Made by a program: the position numbers and the translations under genes | Notes under the pieces: model-generated | What the model was told of the DNA's origin: nothing | What the model saw: only the letters and a program-made list of their open reading frames with translations | The model's database searches: none | Assembly (NCBI RefSeq): GCF_048771995.1 | Contig: NC_133063.1 | Location: 15,728,063 to 15,792,062 of the forward strand | Length of the DNA stretch: 64,000 bases | Direction: 5' to 3' | Source: Taeniopygia guttata | Taxonomy: Eukaryota; Chordata; Aves; Passeriformes; Estrildidae | Shown here: piece by piece, positions 47,445-58,801 of the stretch | Position numbering within the stretch: the first letter of the stretch is position 1 | How the letters are laid out: the number at the start of each line of letters is the position of its first letter

Positions 47445-47874
47445 GGGTTGTCTTGGCAGTCTCCCCAGCACAGCATCCAGAGATGACTACCGTGTGGAGG
47501 CCCAGAGAAGCTGACTTCCATTGCAGGGCGGATTGTGGTGATGGACTCCCCTTGCCCCTGGCTGCACTACAATCTGAGAAACCCTCATTAGGCCTAAGCC
47601 TTGACAAACTCCATTTATATTAAGCTCCTTTTGAATGTATCAGAAACATTATTTGTTCCCAGGAACTAACAGGTGTCTAATTAGCGCAAATTTTTTTCTT
47701 TTTTTTTTAATGAACAGCCTTGGAAAATTATTTTTCTTTGCTGATTTATTTTTCTTTGCTGACTTTTTTTGACTAAGAACCCAAGTGGAATAATATTCTT
47801 GTTGACAAACCTTCAAACAAAGTTACAGAGAAAAGACCTGAATGATGGAACATTCCTATGACTAAATCCCACTC

Positions 47875-48742
47875 TGTTGCAACTGTAAAGTGTCCAAAGG
47901 GAGACCTTTTGAGCTCTTGATTCTCAGAATATAAGGGAGCAATGAATGAGTCTCTAACATTGATAATTGTATGGCAGTGGAGCCAACCAGGAACTGTTGG
48001 TAATAGCCAAGGACTGCTGGTATTAAAATGCTATGAGAAAGACCAAGATATGGCTGGAGAAGGGGGGCCAGGCGGAAATAGGGCAGCACTTTTCAGTGAG
48101 AAAGAGCCACAGCACAGTACAGCATAAGCACAAGAATAAGGCCAAGAAGAGAGCGTGGACTATAGAGTAGGATTAAGACCCTCAAAAAGCACCAAAGCCC
48201 TCTGCCCCATGTCCAGGAAGGCCTGAAAGAAAAGACTGTACATGGTAATTAATTGACATAGAAAGTGGGAAACCTGTGTTTAGGGCAGAGAAACCTGTCG
48301 ATAAAAAGGTAACCCCCAAGCCTGGAAAGTGCCCTCAGGACCCTGGACATCTCATAGACCAGACCAGCACAGCTGGATTGATGCTGAACTCAGGATTATT
48401 GCCGGGATTGGCACTGCAGCCAGGATTGACATTCCATTAACTGGATCAACACTGGAACCAGGACGGGTGTTCTTTTTTTGTCTCTCTTTTCTTCTTTGTC
48501 TTTTTCTTTCTCTCTTTCTTTAATTCATCTCTCCCTCTTTTTCTTCTCTTCCCTTTAACCCTACCCCTTTATCCACAACCCACTGCCTTGTGCTCATGTC
48601 AGGGGACTAACATATTGATTTCCAAAGCCCAGTGGGTAGTTAGGTAATAAAGTTTTCTGATTGTGGACCCCCTGACTTTTGTTACTCATTTGGATCGCAA
48701 ATCTTCAGCGCTTCCTTCCCCTTAAGCATGGGTCGTCACACT
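47875..48742 (+). mobile_element. Solo LTR in spacer, first copy
   Basis: From about TGTTGCAACTG to GGGTCGTCACA. It contains repeated CAGGATTG words, a long pyrimidine-rich tract (48,470-48,560) and GTAATAAAGTTTTCTGATTG as poly-A region. The U5-like tail is TTTGTTACTCATTTGGATCG. This wording is familiar from songbird ERV LTRs (ERV1 or ERVL type). The left end is approximate. Confidence 0.6.
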
Positions 48743-49289
48743 TCAGCGGCTACGAAGATGGCTTTCATCCCCCTTTCCTCTAACACTGTCACAGCCAGGG
48801 TGACCATTTTAGATGGACCCAGAAATTCTTGCTGGCAGCTGCAGCTGGTCAGGGACCATGCAAGAGGCATCGCTAAGATTCCTCCTTGTGTTCACTGGGG
48901 TCTGTATGGAGGAGCTACCCATCCTTAGACACTGCCTGGGCAAAATCTGACACAGACCCGAGCATGCAGGACATGGAGAAGGCACTGCTCAATCAGCAGG
49001 GGGAATTGCTGCCACACCTTTCCTCTAGAGTAAAAGCACACTTGGACACTGTCTGCCATCCCTTTTGTGAGACAATCTATTCCCTCTGTGAGCTTCACTC
49101 AGTCTCTAAGGGATCACTGAGCCAGGATGATCACACTGGTGGATAATGCTCTAAGGAATGAAAGGAAATCTCTTGATCAGTCACACAAAGTCATACTCAT
49201 GGTGCACCTCAACTTCTTAGCTGCAAATGGAGACATCATAGGGAAGAGCTGAACAAGCCCAGAAAATTCTGGAAGTACACATTGAAAGT

Positions 49290-49500
49290 AGCTTTTTGAC
49301 ATGGGTACTGTGGGAGCCAACTAGGAAAAGTGCCCTCCTAGACCTGGAGTTTGTCTGTAGAGATGTTCTTGTGGGTGAAGTGGTGATTGATGCTGTCTTG
49401 GGCACAGTAATCAAGAAGTGCTTGAGTAAAAAAAATCTTAGGTGTTATGGAAAAAACTGTCCGCAGAGCTACTCCCAAGGGTTGTAGGAGAGCAAGCTCA
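49290..49500 (+). mobile_element. CR1 LINE ORF2 fragment in spacer, first copy
   Basis: The translation EPTRKSALLDLEFV with RDVLVGEVVIDAVLG matches the endonuclease end of CR1 ORF2 (family wording QPTR..ALLDL...LVGDV). The flanking part from 48,880 may belong to it but is not readable. Confidence 0.55.
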
Positions 49501-49741
49501 GGAACTAATTAAGAAGGGCCCCTGAGCATGTAGTTTGAAGGGCATTGATGTCCACAAATGCTAGTCCTTTTTATTAGAAACACTTCTATAAGAGCACAAG
49601 TCTGATGAAAGAGGGCTGAGGGAAGTGGGGTGTGGAGGCTGGTGGGCCAAGAGGGAAAGAATCCACAGCACTCCCCTGGAGGGAAAACCTCTCAAGCCAT
49701 ACCCACTTAGGTTGAGGATAAAGGCTTCTCCCAGCATGCCT

Positions 49742-50009
49742 TGTTGTGACATGCAGATTTAATGTATCCCATTGGCCCTTCCCCCTCACTCCACCCCTGT
49801 GCCCTCATCCCGTTGGCCCTAGTGTTCTGTCCCGCCCCTCAAGATCCCTGTGTAAATCCCTGCTTTCCCAGCCTGAGTGGCTCTTTGTCCCTGGACCATC
49901 TCAAGGAAGAAGCTCAATAAAGGCTCACCTTGGAAGTCCCCACAAAGACCCCGTCTCTTCTTCTGCGTCGCCCGGATCATAAAAGAGCTGAAATCACCCG
50001 GTGTGAGCA
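49742..50009 (+). mobile_element. Short solo LTR in spacer, first copy
   Basis: From TGTTGTGACATG to GTGTGAGCA, with two CATTGG/GTTGG boxes, CAATAAAGGCTCACC at 49,915 as poly-A signal and a U5-like CCCCGTCTCTTCTTCTGCGT. It is compact, about 268 bases, and probably ERVK-type. Confidence 0.55.
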
Positions 50010-50929
50010 AAGACGGCGAGGTGTTTTGTGAGGCTTCTTCAGAAAGGTCATGGCACTCAGAACACTGCCCGCTGCAATAGTGGGGGTGTTTAGCAGAGAG
50101 AAAAAGCGCCTCAGAGGGACCTTACAGTTCCCTACAGCTCCCTGAAGGGAGGTTGTAGCCGGGTGGGGATTGATTTCTTCTCCCAGGTGTGGCAGGGCAT
50201 CTCATTCTGCTCAAGAGCTGATCTGTGGTTTGTTACCTGGACAGGTAATTCAAACAGGAATAACAGTCTTGCAGTGAATTCTTTTGCCACTGTGGGGCTA
50301 ACAGTGGGCTGGCATCTCCCAGCTGCCAAGAAACATCTTACTGTTAAAGTGAGAGCTGGAAAGACAAGCTGGATTTCTCACTGACAGGCACCTCACTTTA
50401 TAACTCTAAAAAGCCATACCAAACTTTCACAAAGCAGAAATTTTCTATACATTTCTCTGGAAATGTGTGGTGTTTCTCTTGTGGACAAGGACACTTGTTT
50501 TGCAATTACTGCTGAGGAGGTTAAGTGAAAGACATCCAAATAATTATCATCATCATCACTGTGGTGTGTAAGATTTGACTCCTGTTTCTTTGACAAGCTT
50601 TCCTATAGATACCTTCATGTTGTACATTGTTTGTTATGGTTTAATCTACGTCTAGTACCTTTTAGTTTTATACTGAGTAGTAAGTAACTCCGAGATCTTT
50701 CATCTATTATCTCTTGTTTATTTAATAAATAATTCATTTTATAAATAGATTTGATCTTTAGAACTTGCGGGCCAGAGTGATTTCTTAAACATGAACTGTT
50801 GACAAAATCTTTGGCTAACAATGGGCATGTCTGAACATCCCACTTGTCCAGTGACACAAGGAAACAAGCAATAAGAACAAGGAAAATGACCTCACGTTGC
50901 ATCAGATATAGATGTTTAGATTGGATTTT

Positions 50930-51225
50930 AGAAAAACTGCTTTCATCAAAAGTACTATCAAGTGTGGAAAGTGGCTGCCTAGGGAAATAGCTGAGTCCCC
51001 ACTCTTGAAGGGATTGAAAAGGCATGGAATATTTGAGGACTCAATTTCTTAAAGGAGTAGGCAGTGTTAGGTTCGCGGTCCCACTGTGGGATCTTCAGGG
51101 ACTTTTTCAACCACTCTGATTCTGAGATTTGAGTGTAGCTCAACCCGTGAGGAGTCAAAGCTTAGACTCAATGATCCTCAAGGGCGCCTTCCAACAGGGA
51201 TATCTATGAGATTGTGAGTGGAAGG
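50930..51225 (+). mobile_element. CR1 LINE 3' end in spacer, first copy
   Basis: The wording GGAAAGTGGCTGCCTAGGGA, TGAGTCCCCACTCTTGAAGG and the tail ACTCAATGATCCTCAAGGGC are a diverged CR1 3' end. The tail crosses the left boundary of the gene block at 51166. Confidence 0.6.
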
Positions 51226-51390
51226 CAGATGAAAATAAATCCAAAAGAGAGAACAATGGGAGTTATTTGAAGAAGCTTCCCTCAAAAGCAGCCTTAAGCA
51301 GTGCACCAGGGCCTTTCTGAGTTCCTGAGGGAGGAGTTGGCTGAGGGGACAAAGGGTGGGGTTGGCTGGTCTGTGATGCGCTCTGGCACC

Positions 51391-51436
51391 TGTGACATCA
51401 CAGGGGACGTGTCACAGAGGGGGAAGCAATAAAAGG
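51391..51436 (+). promoter_or_regulatory. ITPRIPL1-like copy 2 promoter
   Basis: It has the same TGTGACA...TGTCACA inverted repeat and TATA-like CAATAAAAGG (51427) as copy 1. The 5'UTR donor GGTGAGTAC is intact at 51479; the acceptor CTGCAG ends at 51785. Confidence 0.5.
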
Positions 51437-51788
51437 CCCCAGCAGGTTAACGCTGGCCCTCTATTGCTTGGGCAAGCGGTGAGTACACACACGGCGGGGA
51501 GGCTGGGCTGGGGACAAGGGCTGGGGCAGAAACGCTGCAACCGGGGCTGGCTTCTCCCCCTGCAGGCAGGGACAGCCCCTCATGGGAGAGCCTTGGGCAG
51601 GCCACAGGGCTGCTGCTGCTGCTGCTGCAGCTCCAGGGGCACTGGGATAGCCCTTGCTGCCTGCCAGCTGTCTGGGGCCCTGTCCTTCCTGCACCCAGAA
51701 CCCTGAGCATCCTGTCCTCCCTGCAGCAAGCAGTAGTTCCCGCCCTCCCTTCCCCACTCAAGGCCTTCTCTCCCTCCTCCTGCAGACC

Positions 51789-53348
51789 ATGGATCCAGTC
51801 GTGTTCCTGTTCGCGCTCTTGCAAGGTCTCATCCAGTACCCGCCGCCCGTGGGTGATGGTTTGGATGAGGAAACACATTGGCGCATGGAAGCGCGTGCAA
51901 AGTACTTGGAATGGGAGAGGCTTCGGCTGGAGCAGCAGGTGGAGCAGCTCTCCCAGAAGAAGATGCCACACTTGCAGCTCTTAGCTGTTGCTGTGCTCCT
52001 GGCCCTGGTCTTGGTGCTGTGGATTATTGGGTGGAAAAGCAGCCTGAGGAGAGAGGAGAATGAAGAAGAAAACCATGGTGCAAATGAAGAGGAAGTTGGC
52101 AATGTTGCTGGAAATGAAGATGACAATGATGGAAATGATGTTGTCAATGGGGCTGCACTTGCAGAAAACAACAATGACAATGATGTTGCAAATGTAGTCC
52201 AAGAAGAAGAAGACAATGTTGACGATCGTGTTGGACAAGATATAATGGAGCGCATAGAGGGGCCTGTAGAGGACCTGCAGAGAGTCTGTGAGTGGATAAC
52301 TGACCTGATGGACGATTATACAATTTACTTTGGGCATGTCTTGTTTGACAGTTTCTACCCAGTCCTGCACCGACCCATCGGGGTGGGCAGTGCCTTTGAA
52401 GGTTGGAGTCCCTGGGAGCAGGATGTCGTGTACCGTGTGCTCATACCCATGACTCCTCCCCGAGGCCACAGCTTCCACCTGGAGCTGGACGGTGAGGGGC
52501 AGAGGCACGTGAGGAACTTCCGTGTCCGCGTGCAGCTGGAGTGCACCTGCACGAGGCAGCAGCAGGGTGAGAACATGCTGTGCTTCCTGCACAACCCCGA
52601 GGAGGAGCTGAGGAGCAATCAGGATCCCAGCCTCCTAGACACCCTGTGCACCGACTCCTACCTGGACGTGCAGAAAACTGCCCGCTGGTTCCAGCAACTG
52701 GTGAAAGCAATCATGCCACCTTTGCCTCAGTTACAAAACCGGAATTTAATCCCGCTGCCCTCCACACACTCCTGCCAATTCAAGGCGATCAGTGGCGGAG
52801 AAAGCTTCAGGATTGAGATCCTGTTTGGGGTGCGGAGAGGTGGCTCTGACATATTCGTGAGCAGCCAGCCTAGGGAAACACGCACCCCAAGCACTCTATG
52901 GCCTGAGACTTATGCTGTGGCAGAGGTGAAGTTCTTCATGCACATTGCCAGGAAGGCCCCCCCCGACAGTTTGCAACTGAGATGTCTGCAGCTTTTCTGC
53001 CGCCTTCTGCTGGGCACAGGCTTTTCCAACTACACCCTGAAGACCATCGTCATGCATCTCCTGAACGGTCTCCCCGTGTCACAATGGCGCAGGAAGTATT
53101 TCTTGCAGCGCATGCGAGATATCAGTGTGAACCTGCGCTGCTCTCTGGAGGAGAAATGCCTTAACCACTTTATCATAGGCAACAAGAGATTGCCTCAGGA
53201 GATTAGCTTGCCCCTGGACATTGCAGCAGCTGAGCCACCCAATCTCTTCCATCAGCTGGCACGGTGTCCAGCTGCCCACTCTCAGGCGATGAGCGAGTAC
53301 CAGGATATTCGGCGTCAGCTCGCAAGTGTGCTGCTCATTGGCTCATGA
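51789..53348 (+). CDS. ITPRIPL1-like protein, copy 2 (519 aa)
   Basis: The layout matches copy 1: N-terminal hydrophobic segment, coiled-coil-like stretch, membrane helix at 62-82, acidic Asn-rich linker and Mab-21 region. It differs from copy 1 by Leu19Pro, His396Gln, Thr414Asn and a C-terminal Ser for Cys519. ACCATGG at 51786-51792 follows the acceptor, and the 5'UTR intron (51479-51785) has good GT-AG sites. This makes copy 2 the best candidate for a normally expressed gene here. Known relatives are membrane proteins of the secretory pathway or cell surface; the role of this bird-specific set is unknown. No catalytic claim is made. Confidence 0.87.
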   Translation: MDPVVFLFALLQGLIQYPPPVGDGLDEETHWRMEARAKYLEWERLRLEQQVEQLSQKKMPHLQLLAVAVLLALVLVLWIIGWKSSLRREENEEENHGANEEEVGNVAGNEDDNDGNDVVNGAALAENNNDNDVANVVQEEEDNVDDRVGQDIMERIEGPVEDLQRVCEWITDLMDDYTIYFGHVLFDSFYPVLHRPIGVGSAFEGWSPWEQDVVYRVLIPMTPPRGHSFHLELDGEGQRHVRNFRVRVQLECTCTRQQQGENMLCFLHNPEEELRSNQDPSLLDTLCTDSYLDVQKTARWFQQLVKAIMPPLPQLQNRNLIPLPSTHSCQFKAISGGESFRIEILFGVRRGGSDIFVSSQPRETRTPSTLWPETYAVAEVKFFMHIARKAPPDSLQLRCLQLFCRLLLGTGFSNYTLKTIVMHLLNGLPVSQWRRKYFLQRMRDISVNLRCSLEEKCLNHFIIGNKRLPQEISLPLDIAAAEPPNLFHQLARCPAAHSQAMSEYQDIRRQLASVLLIGS

Positions 53349-53679
53349 AAGAGGTGATCATGCGTACAGCTGTGCTTGTGGGCTTCACAGGCAGTAGCAG
53401 AAAACTACCTCACGTCCCCGAGGAAAAGAGAGGGGAAGGAACGTGGGATACAGAAAGAGAAGATATAAAGCTTCTGCGCAGCAGCACTCTGCCATCAGCA
53501 GCAGCAACAGTGTTGTTATGAACAAAAAAAGCAAATTTAAACTTTTGGGCAATGTTGTTAACAATGTCTGTATAAAAAGGGTTGTTGTTGATACAAGTAA
53601 CAAGTTATAATTGGATATGTAGTTAACAGGCTGTGGTGCAGGCTTGGATGTTGCGGCTACAAAGTAAGGTGATTAGTTG

Positions 53680-54215
53680 TATTACGCTGTGGCAGAGGCT
53701 GAGTTCTTCAAGTACATTGCCAGGCAGGCCCCCCCTGACAGCTCGCACCTCAAATGCCTTCAGTTCTTCTCCCATCTTGTTCTGGGCTTCAGCTTCTCCA
53801 CCTACACCATGAAGACCATTGTCATGCACCTGCTCATTGCCATGCCCGTGTCATCGTGGAGCAGGGGACATCTCCGGGAGCGACTGACGGATATCAGGGA
53901 CAGCCTGCATATATGTTTGTGACAAAAATGCCTCCAGCACTTCATTGTGGGTAACCGGAGGTTTCCTCAGGACATCAATTTACCCCCAGATGTAAGAATG
54001 GGTAGGACATACAGTCTCTTCCATCACCTGGCGCAGCAGCCGGCTGCCCACACCCAGGCAATGCGGGATTACCGGGTGCTGCACAAGACGTTCAAAAGGA
54101 TCGCTCTCGGAGAGGATGACTGAAGGAAGGGCAGGAGCCATGGCCAAGTGCACAGAGCAGTGCTTGTGCTGCTCGCAGCTGGCAGCAGACAACCACCTCC
54201 TAGCACAAATTTGGT
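53680..54215 (+). pseudogene. Relic of a diverged ITPRIPL paralogue (C-terminal part)
   Basis: Behind copy 2's 3'UTR the reading YAVAEAEFFKYIARQAPPDS, CLQFFSHLVLGFSFSTYTMK and VGNRRFPQDINLPPDV aligns with copy 1 from about residue 375 to the end. It differs at roughly half of the positions. It has an in-frame TGA at 53920-53922 and then runs to its own stop at 54121-54123. The following 90 bases resemble the array's 3'UTR. It lacks a 5' half and a promoter. It is therefore a fragment of a second, older subfamily. Confidence 0.78.
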
Positions 54216-55369
54216 GCTAAGGAGAAGAGGATGCGTGCAAAGGCTCTGGAGAAGGTCCAACAGCCTCTGCTGGCACCTCAGAAAGTGGACTGCCACGGGA
54301 GGGTTTATTCTACTTCTTTGTATCATTTCACTTTCCAAAAAAGGCACCCAGCTGTCATTGAGCCCTGCTCTACATGCTGAGCTAAAGTCTCCAAACCCCA
54401 CCTGCAATATGCAGTTCTTCCCAGCCTTTGAGGAGAGCTAAAATTTCAAGCATGAAAAAAGTGGGAATCTGGGACAGAAAAAGAAAACTAGAAATGGGGC
54501 AAAAAAGAATATGAGGAAAAACTGGCACTGGTGACCCGGGATGAGTCAATGGATGGAGCCTCTCCATGTCCCTGGAAGAGACACCTTTATGTCAACATTA
54601 GACCACGTGTGTTGGAGCTGACATGAAATTTTATCTATAGCAGAATCAAGGTTTTTGTTTCATAGATAGATCTATTGTGTATGCCTGTTATATACTATAA
54701 AGTTTATGAATTATCATATCTACTAGTAAAATACGATAAATCAAAACAATATAGTAACATAAATAATATCAAAATATGAAATATGGAGTTACATCAGGAT
54801 AAAAAGTGATTTTAAAGAGTTGCATATGTAATTTCGTTTAAATAGTAACAGTAGAAGACATATTTATTGTCAGTGTCTGTTGTGACACATATTGTTGCTC
54901 ATAGTCCCTTTATGTCTGGAAGGTTTTTCATAAAATAGATATATTTATTACATATATAGCATACATATGATATATACTTGCTGTATACATTAAATATGAA
55001 TATAACTCTGTAATATATATTCTATATCATATGCCTATAATAGATTACATGCGTGATATAAATTTTATACAGATGTAAAGCCATATCCAGTCTTGCTATC
55101 TGTTGCAACCCATATTCCCGCTCTAGAGTTAATGCATTTATAAGTAGCAAACTGGAAAACGCTTTGCTCTGGTGTCAATAAAAGGCAATTTGTGCAGAAT
55201 CTGGAGTGTGCAAGACTTTATTGATGTCAGCCAGGCCTATAGTAGTGGTAAATGTCACGGGCTGTGAATCTGGGCTCATGAGCATGACTCCTTGAACTCA
55301 ACCAAACTCAGAGTGGTGAATTATCTCTAGCCGAAATTAAGCCAAGCCACCCCCAGCCCCTCTGATCAC
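54216..55369. other. AT-rich stretch
   Basis: No gene recognised. Between 54,600 and 55,110 the sequence is very AT-rich with many TATA and ATAT words. An AATAAAAGG word occurs near 55,178. Confidence 0.5.
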
Positions 55370-55700
55370 AGAATCCCAGAATGCCTTGGCTTGGAAGGGT
55401 GCTTAGAAATTGTCTTGTCCCAGCCCTGCTGCCAAGGGCAGGGACACCTTCCGCTAGGCCAGGTTGCTCCAAGGCCCATCCAAGCTGGCCTGGAACACAG
55501 CCAGGGATGGGGCAGCCACAGCTCCTGTGGGCAGCGTGGGCCAGAGGCTCAGCAGCCTCAGAGAGCAGAAGTCCTTGCACAGCTCCAGCCTAAGGCTGCC
55601 CTCTGTCAGTGGGAAGCCACTGGCCCTGGCGCTGTCCCTCCAGGCCCTTGCCAACAGCCCCTGTGCCGGTCTCTCACGGCTCCCGTGCAGGGACCCAAAG
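55370..55700 (-). mobile_element. CR1 LINE 3' end
   Basis: On the plus strand it reads ATCACAGAATCCCAGAATGC, TTGTCTTGTCCCAGCCCTGC and GGACACCTTCCGCTAGGCCA, the antisense of a CR1 tail. It grades into a GC-rich block. Confidence 0.8.
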
Positions 55701-56130
55701 GCCGCAGGAGGGTGCCCCTGGAGAAGCCCTTGGAGAGCGCAGGGGCCAGGAATGCCGCCATGAGGGCAGCAAGCAGGGCCTGGCCTGCCTGTCCCTGCGG
55801 GAGGGCACAGGGCGGGCGCTGAGGCCCTGCCAGCTGGAGCTGGGAGCTCTGCAGCGCGGCCGGCAGAGAGCCGTGGGCTCCCGCAGCTCTGCAGCCCTCA
55901 CGGCTGAGGCAGCTGCCCGGGCACAGCCGGCCGGGGACACGCGGCCCGCCCGGGGCCACCCGCAGGGGGACCCTGCTCTGGGGCCAGCCCAGGCCGCAGC
56001 AGGGAGCACCCCAAGGGGCAGTGCCCGGGCAGGGAACGGCTCTGCCCGGGGACAGGGCTCCGGGAGCAGGGCAGCAGGGCCGGAGGTGCCGGGCACAGAG
56101 AGCGAGGGACACAGTGGTGTAGTAACAGCC
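55701..56130. other. CpG-rich block of unknown nature
   Basis: The GC-rich, CpG-dense DNA lies between two antisense CR1 segments. Both strands have long open stretches (for example 55609-56331 plus), which the composition explains. It may be a GC-rich part of a CR1 5' region or a CpG island; neither is shown. Confidence 0.35.
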
Positions 56131-56199
56131 TGGCTGCCTTGGGGCCTACACAACAGGCTGACAGGGCACAGACAGGCAGAAACTCCCATCCTCTTTGCA

Positions 56200-56910
56200 T
56201 CCTGGGGCCAGACTGTGCCTGGATGCATCCTGAGACCTACCCTGACTCAGGTGCAGCACCTCATACTTGATCTTTTTAAACCACATGAGACTGCTATGGT
56301 TCCACTCCTCAAGCACATCACATCTCTTTAGTAGTCATTCCATTCTTCAGGTGTGTCAGCTGCTGCTTGGTGACATCAGCAAACCTGCTGAGGATACCTC
56401 TGTGTACAGGATTAATGAAGATATTAATAGACATTGCTCAGAGAACAGAACTTGGAGGTCCATCCTGACTCTTAGCTGTTGATCTCTGGAAGCACCATGC
56501 ATGCAATTTCTTATCCATCCAACAGTCCAGGCACCAAATCCACCTCTCTCAAATTTAGGGAGAATGTTTTGGGGATCATGTCAAAGGCTTTACGGTAGTC
56601 CAGATAAATGACACCTGTAGCCTTCCCCTTGTCCCTTCATGTACTCGATCCATCATTGAAGGCCACTGCGTAGGTCGGGCAAGACTCACCCTCGGCTGTC
56701 CCAAATCACCTCCCTGTTCTCCATGTGCCTTAGCATAGCTTCAAGGAGGATGTGTTCCGTGATCTTCCGAGGCACTGACATGAGGCTGATGGGTTGGTCA
56801 TTTCCAGAGTGTTCCTTTCTACCCTTTTTTAGAATGGGTGTAGTGGGTTCACCTTGGCTGAATGCCAGGTGGTCACTAAGCCACTCCATCACACTCCCTT
56901 TCCTAGTGTG
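56200..56910 (-). mobile_element. CR1 LINE reverse-transcriptase region
   Basis: The minus-strand translation at 56,700-56,850 reads GRKEHSGNDQPISLMSVPRK and EHILLEAMLRHMENREVI, the CR1 RT motif GNYRPVSLTSVPGK...HM. The left part (GATGAAGATATTAATAGACA and so on) is further RT sequence. It is diverged and an ordinary dead LINE. Confidence 0.85.
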
Positions 56911-57599
56911 ACAGGGGAGAGAACATAAAATGGAAAACAAGTAGTCAGTTGAGATAAGGCTGTTAATTGAAGTGAAAAAATTGAGTTTGTGCATGCAGAA
57001 GTAAAGGAGAGAAAACATTTATTCTCTACTTCTCATAGACGAGCAATGTTCAGCCACTTCCCGGGAAGCAGCAATTTCTCTATTCTCTTGTCTTCTTGTT
57101 CCCTATGAGATACTGGGCCTATTGTACCACACACCTTAACGGAGCAGAGTGATACTTCATAAAGAGAGATCTGTTCTGCTTAGAAACCCAGCCATGAGTG
57201 GCCTCTAGCTGGAGCCAGAGGTTTACGTATTCCACTCTGGCCCTGGAGAATCATAACAAGTGAATGGCTGCGGACGCACTTCCCCTCTCCAGAACATCAG
57301 TCTTCCCTTGTTAAAGCACCCTGAGCAGGGGAAGAGGGAAACAACCATTTCCAACTGTTTGGCTAGCCCAAATCATACGCACCGATGAATAAAGGATGGG
57401 AATTGCTCACAAAGTACTTGCTGACTTTCTCTACTCCCCTCTAGCAGCAGTTTCTTTAGTATGGTGACTTCTTCTTTTGTGAGGGTGATGCAAAAGGGAA
57501 GTAAACAAGCAGAGCCAGCAATCAGACTGCAAGTTAGGTCACTGCAAAGAAAAGGGGTTAATCTTTCACTCAGAGCAAGAAAGGGTTAGATAAAAACAT

Positions 57600-58010
57600 G
57601 CCTGTGTGGAGTGTGGAATGCTGCAACAGGTCCCAAAGCAGTGGTGGCAAAGGCCTGAGCACAGGAAAGGGTCTGGTGATTAAGTTTGATGAGGAGCAGC
57701 TGAGGGAGCTGGAGGGGCTGAGAATGGAGAAGAGGAGGCTCAGGGGGGCTTTCTTGTTCTCTACAACTCCCTGACAGAAGTGTGGAGCCACACCCCAGGT
57801 GAGGGTCAGGCTCTGCTCCCAGGAAACAAGGGAGAGGACAAGAGGAAATGGCCTCAACTTCTGTCAGGGAGGGGCTTAGATTGGGTATTAAGGACAAATT
57901 TCTCCTCTGAAAAGGTTGTTAAGAGTTGTCATGGCTGCCCGTGGAATTAATGATATTGTCATGTCTGGAGACTCTTATGGAATGTGTGGATGTGGCACCT
58001 GGGGACATGG
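57600..58010 (+). mobile_element. CR1 LINE 3' region
   Basis: The wording CTGAGAATGGAGAAGAGGAG, CTACAACTCCCTGACAGAAG and GAGGAAATGGCCTCAACTTC is a sense CR1 3' region, diverged. Confidence 0.75.
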
Positions 58011-58429
58011 TTTCAAAGTCGACTTGTCAATGTCAGGTTTGTGGGTGGACTTTCTACAATCTTAGAGAGCTTTTTCAACCTAAACAAGTCCATACTACTG
58101 CGATGGGAAGCCACTTTTAACCCAAGGAGTATTTGGTAATGTCATTTCATAAAGTCATTAAAAGGAACTTCACTCTAGTGCTCGAACTTATGCAGCTGCT
58201 TTTCTCTTTACTCTCCTCATCTTCACTTCTACCTTCAGCCTCGGGACAGGAGAATTGGCTTTGGTGGGACCAGTGGTAGTGGGAAAGCCTCATGCCAGGG
58301 GGTTGTAGGTTGGTTTATTTCTGCCAAGGTTGGAGCTGCATCCAGAAAACGCTGTGATCCCTCCAGTCCTTATTGACACTCTTTGACTGCTCTGAGGTGA
58401 GTTGCAGGCTGCAAGAGATGTTGGTCAAC

Positions 58430-58801
58430 CTGAGATGTCTGCAGCTTTTCTGCCGCCTTCTGCTGGGCACAGGCTTTTCCACCTACACCCTGAAGACCAT
58501 CGTCATGCGCCTCCTGAACAGTCTCCCCGTGTCACAATGGTGCAGGAAGTATTTCTTGCGGCACCTGCGAGATATCAGTGTGAACCTGCGCTGCTCTCTG
58601 GAGGAGAAATGCCTTAACCACTTTATCATAGGCAACAAGAGATTGCCTCAGGAGATTAGCTTGCCCCTGGACATTGCAGCAGCTGAGCCACCCAATCTCT
58701 TCCATCAGCTGGCACGGTATCCAGCTGCCCACTCTCAGGCGATGAGCGAGTACCAGGATGTTCGGCGTCAGCTCGCAAGTGTGCTGCTCAATGGCTGCTG
58801 A
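58430..58801 (+). pseudogene. ITPRIPL1-like copy 3, 5'-truncated (last 123 codons)
   Basis: Homology to copies 1 and 2 begins at CTGAGATGTCTGCAG (their residue 397, LRCLQ) and continues in frame to the stop. Changes include His423Arg, Gly427Ser, Arg434Cys, Cys493Tyr and two Ile changes near the end, about 10 bases in 370. An upstream in-frame ATG at 58373 adds 19 unrelated residues from the junction. There is no promoter, membrane segment or Mab-21 core. Confidence 0.83.

Larger units (their letters stand above)
46953..51165. repeat. Array spacer, first copy
   Basis: The stretch between gene blocks 1 and 2 is made of LTR-like pieces (46964-47444, about 47875-48742, 49742-50009) and CR1 fragments (49290-49500, 50930-51225). 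No host gene was recognised. It recurs at 59135-63348 with an offset of 12,181-12,183 and only a handful of differences. Confidence 0.9.
44435..53684 (+). repeat. Tandem array, two 6.73-kb units with ITPRIPL1-like genes
   Basis: The unit is a gene block (44435-46952) plus a spacer (46953-51165). The next gene block starts at 51166 and matches the first until 53684, where a diverged relic follows instead of the spacer. The offset is 6,731 bases upstream and 6,732 downstream of a one-base indel near 51,549. The blocks start in a CR1-tail-like sequence. The array continues after 58.4 kb. Confidence 0.92.

Noticed and set aside
55606-56331. 168-240-codon open frames on both strands
   Set aside because: The stretch is CpG-rich and lies between antisense CR1 pieces. 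The translations are low in complexity and unmatched.
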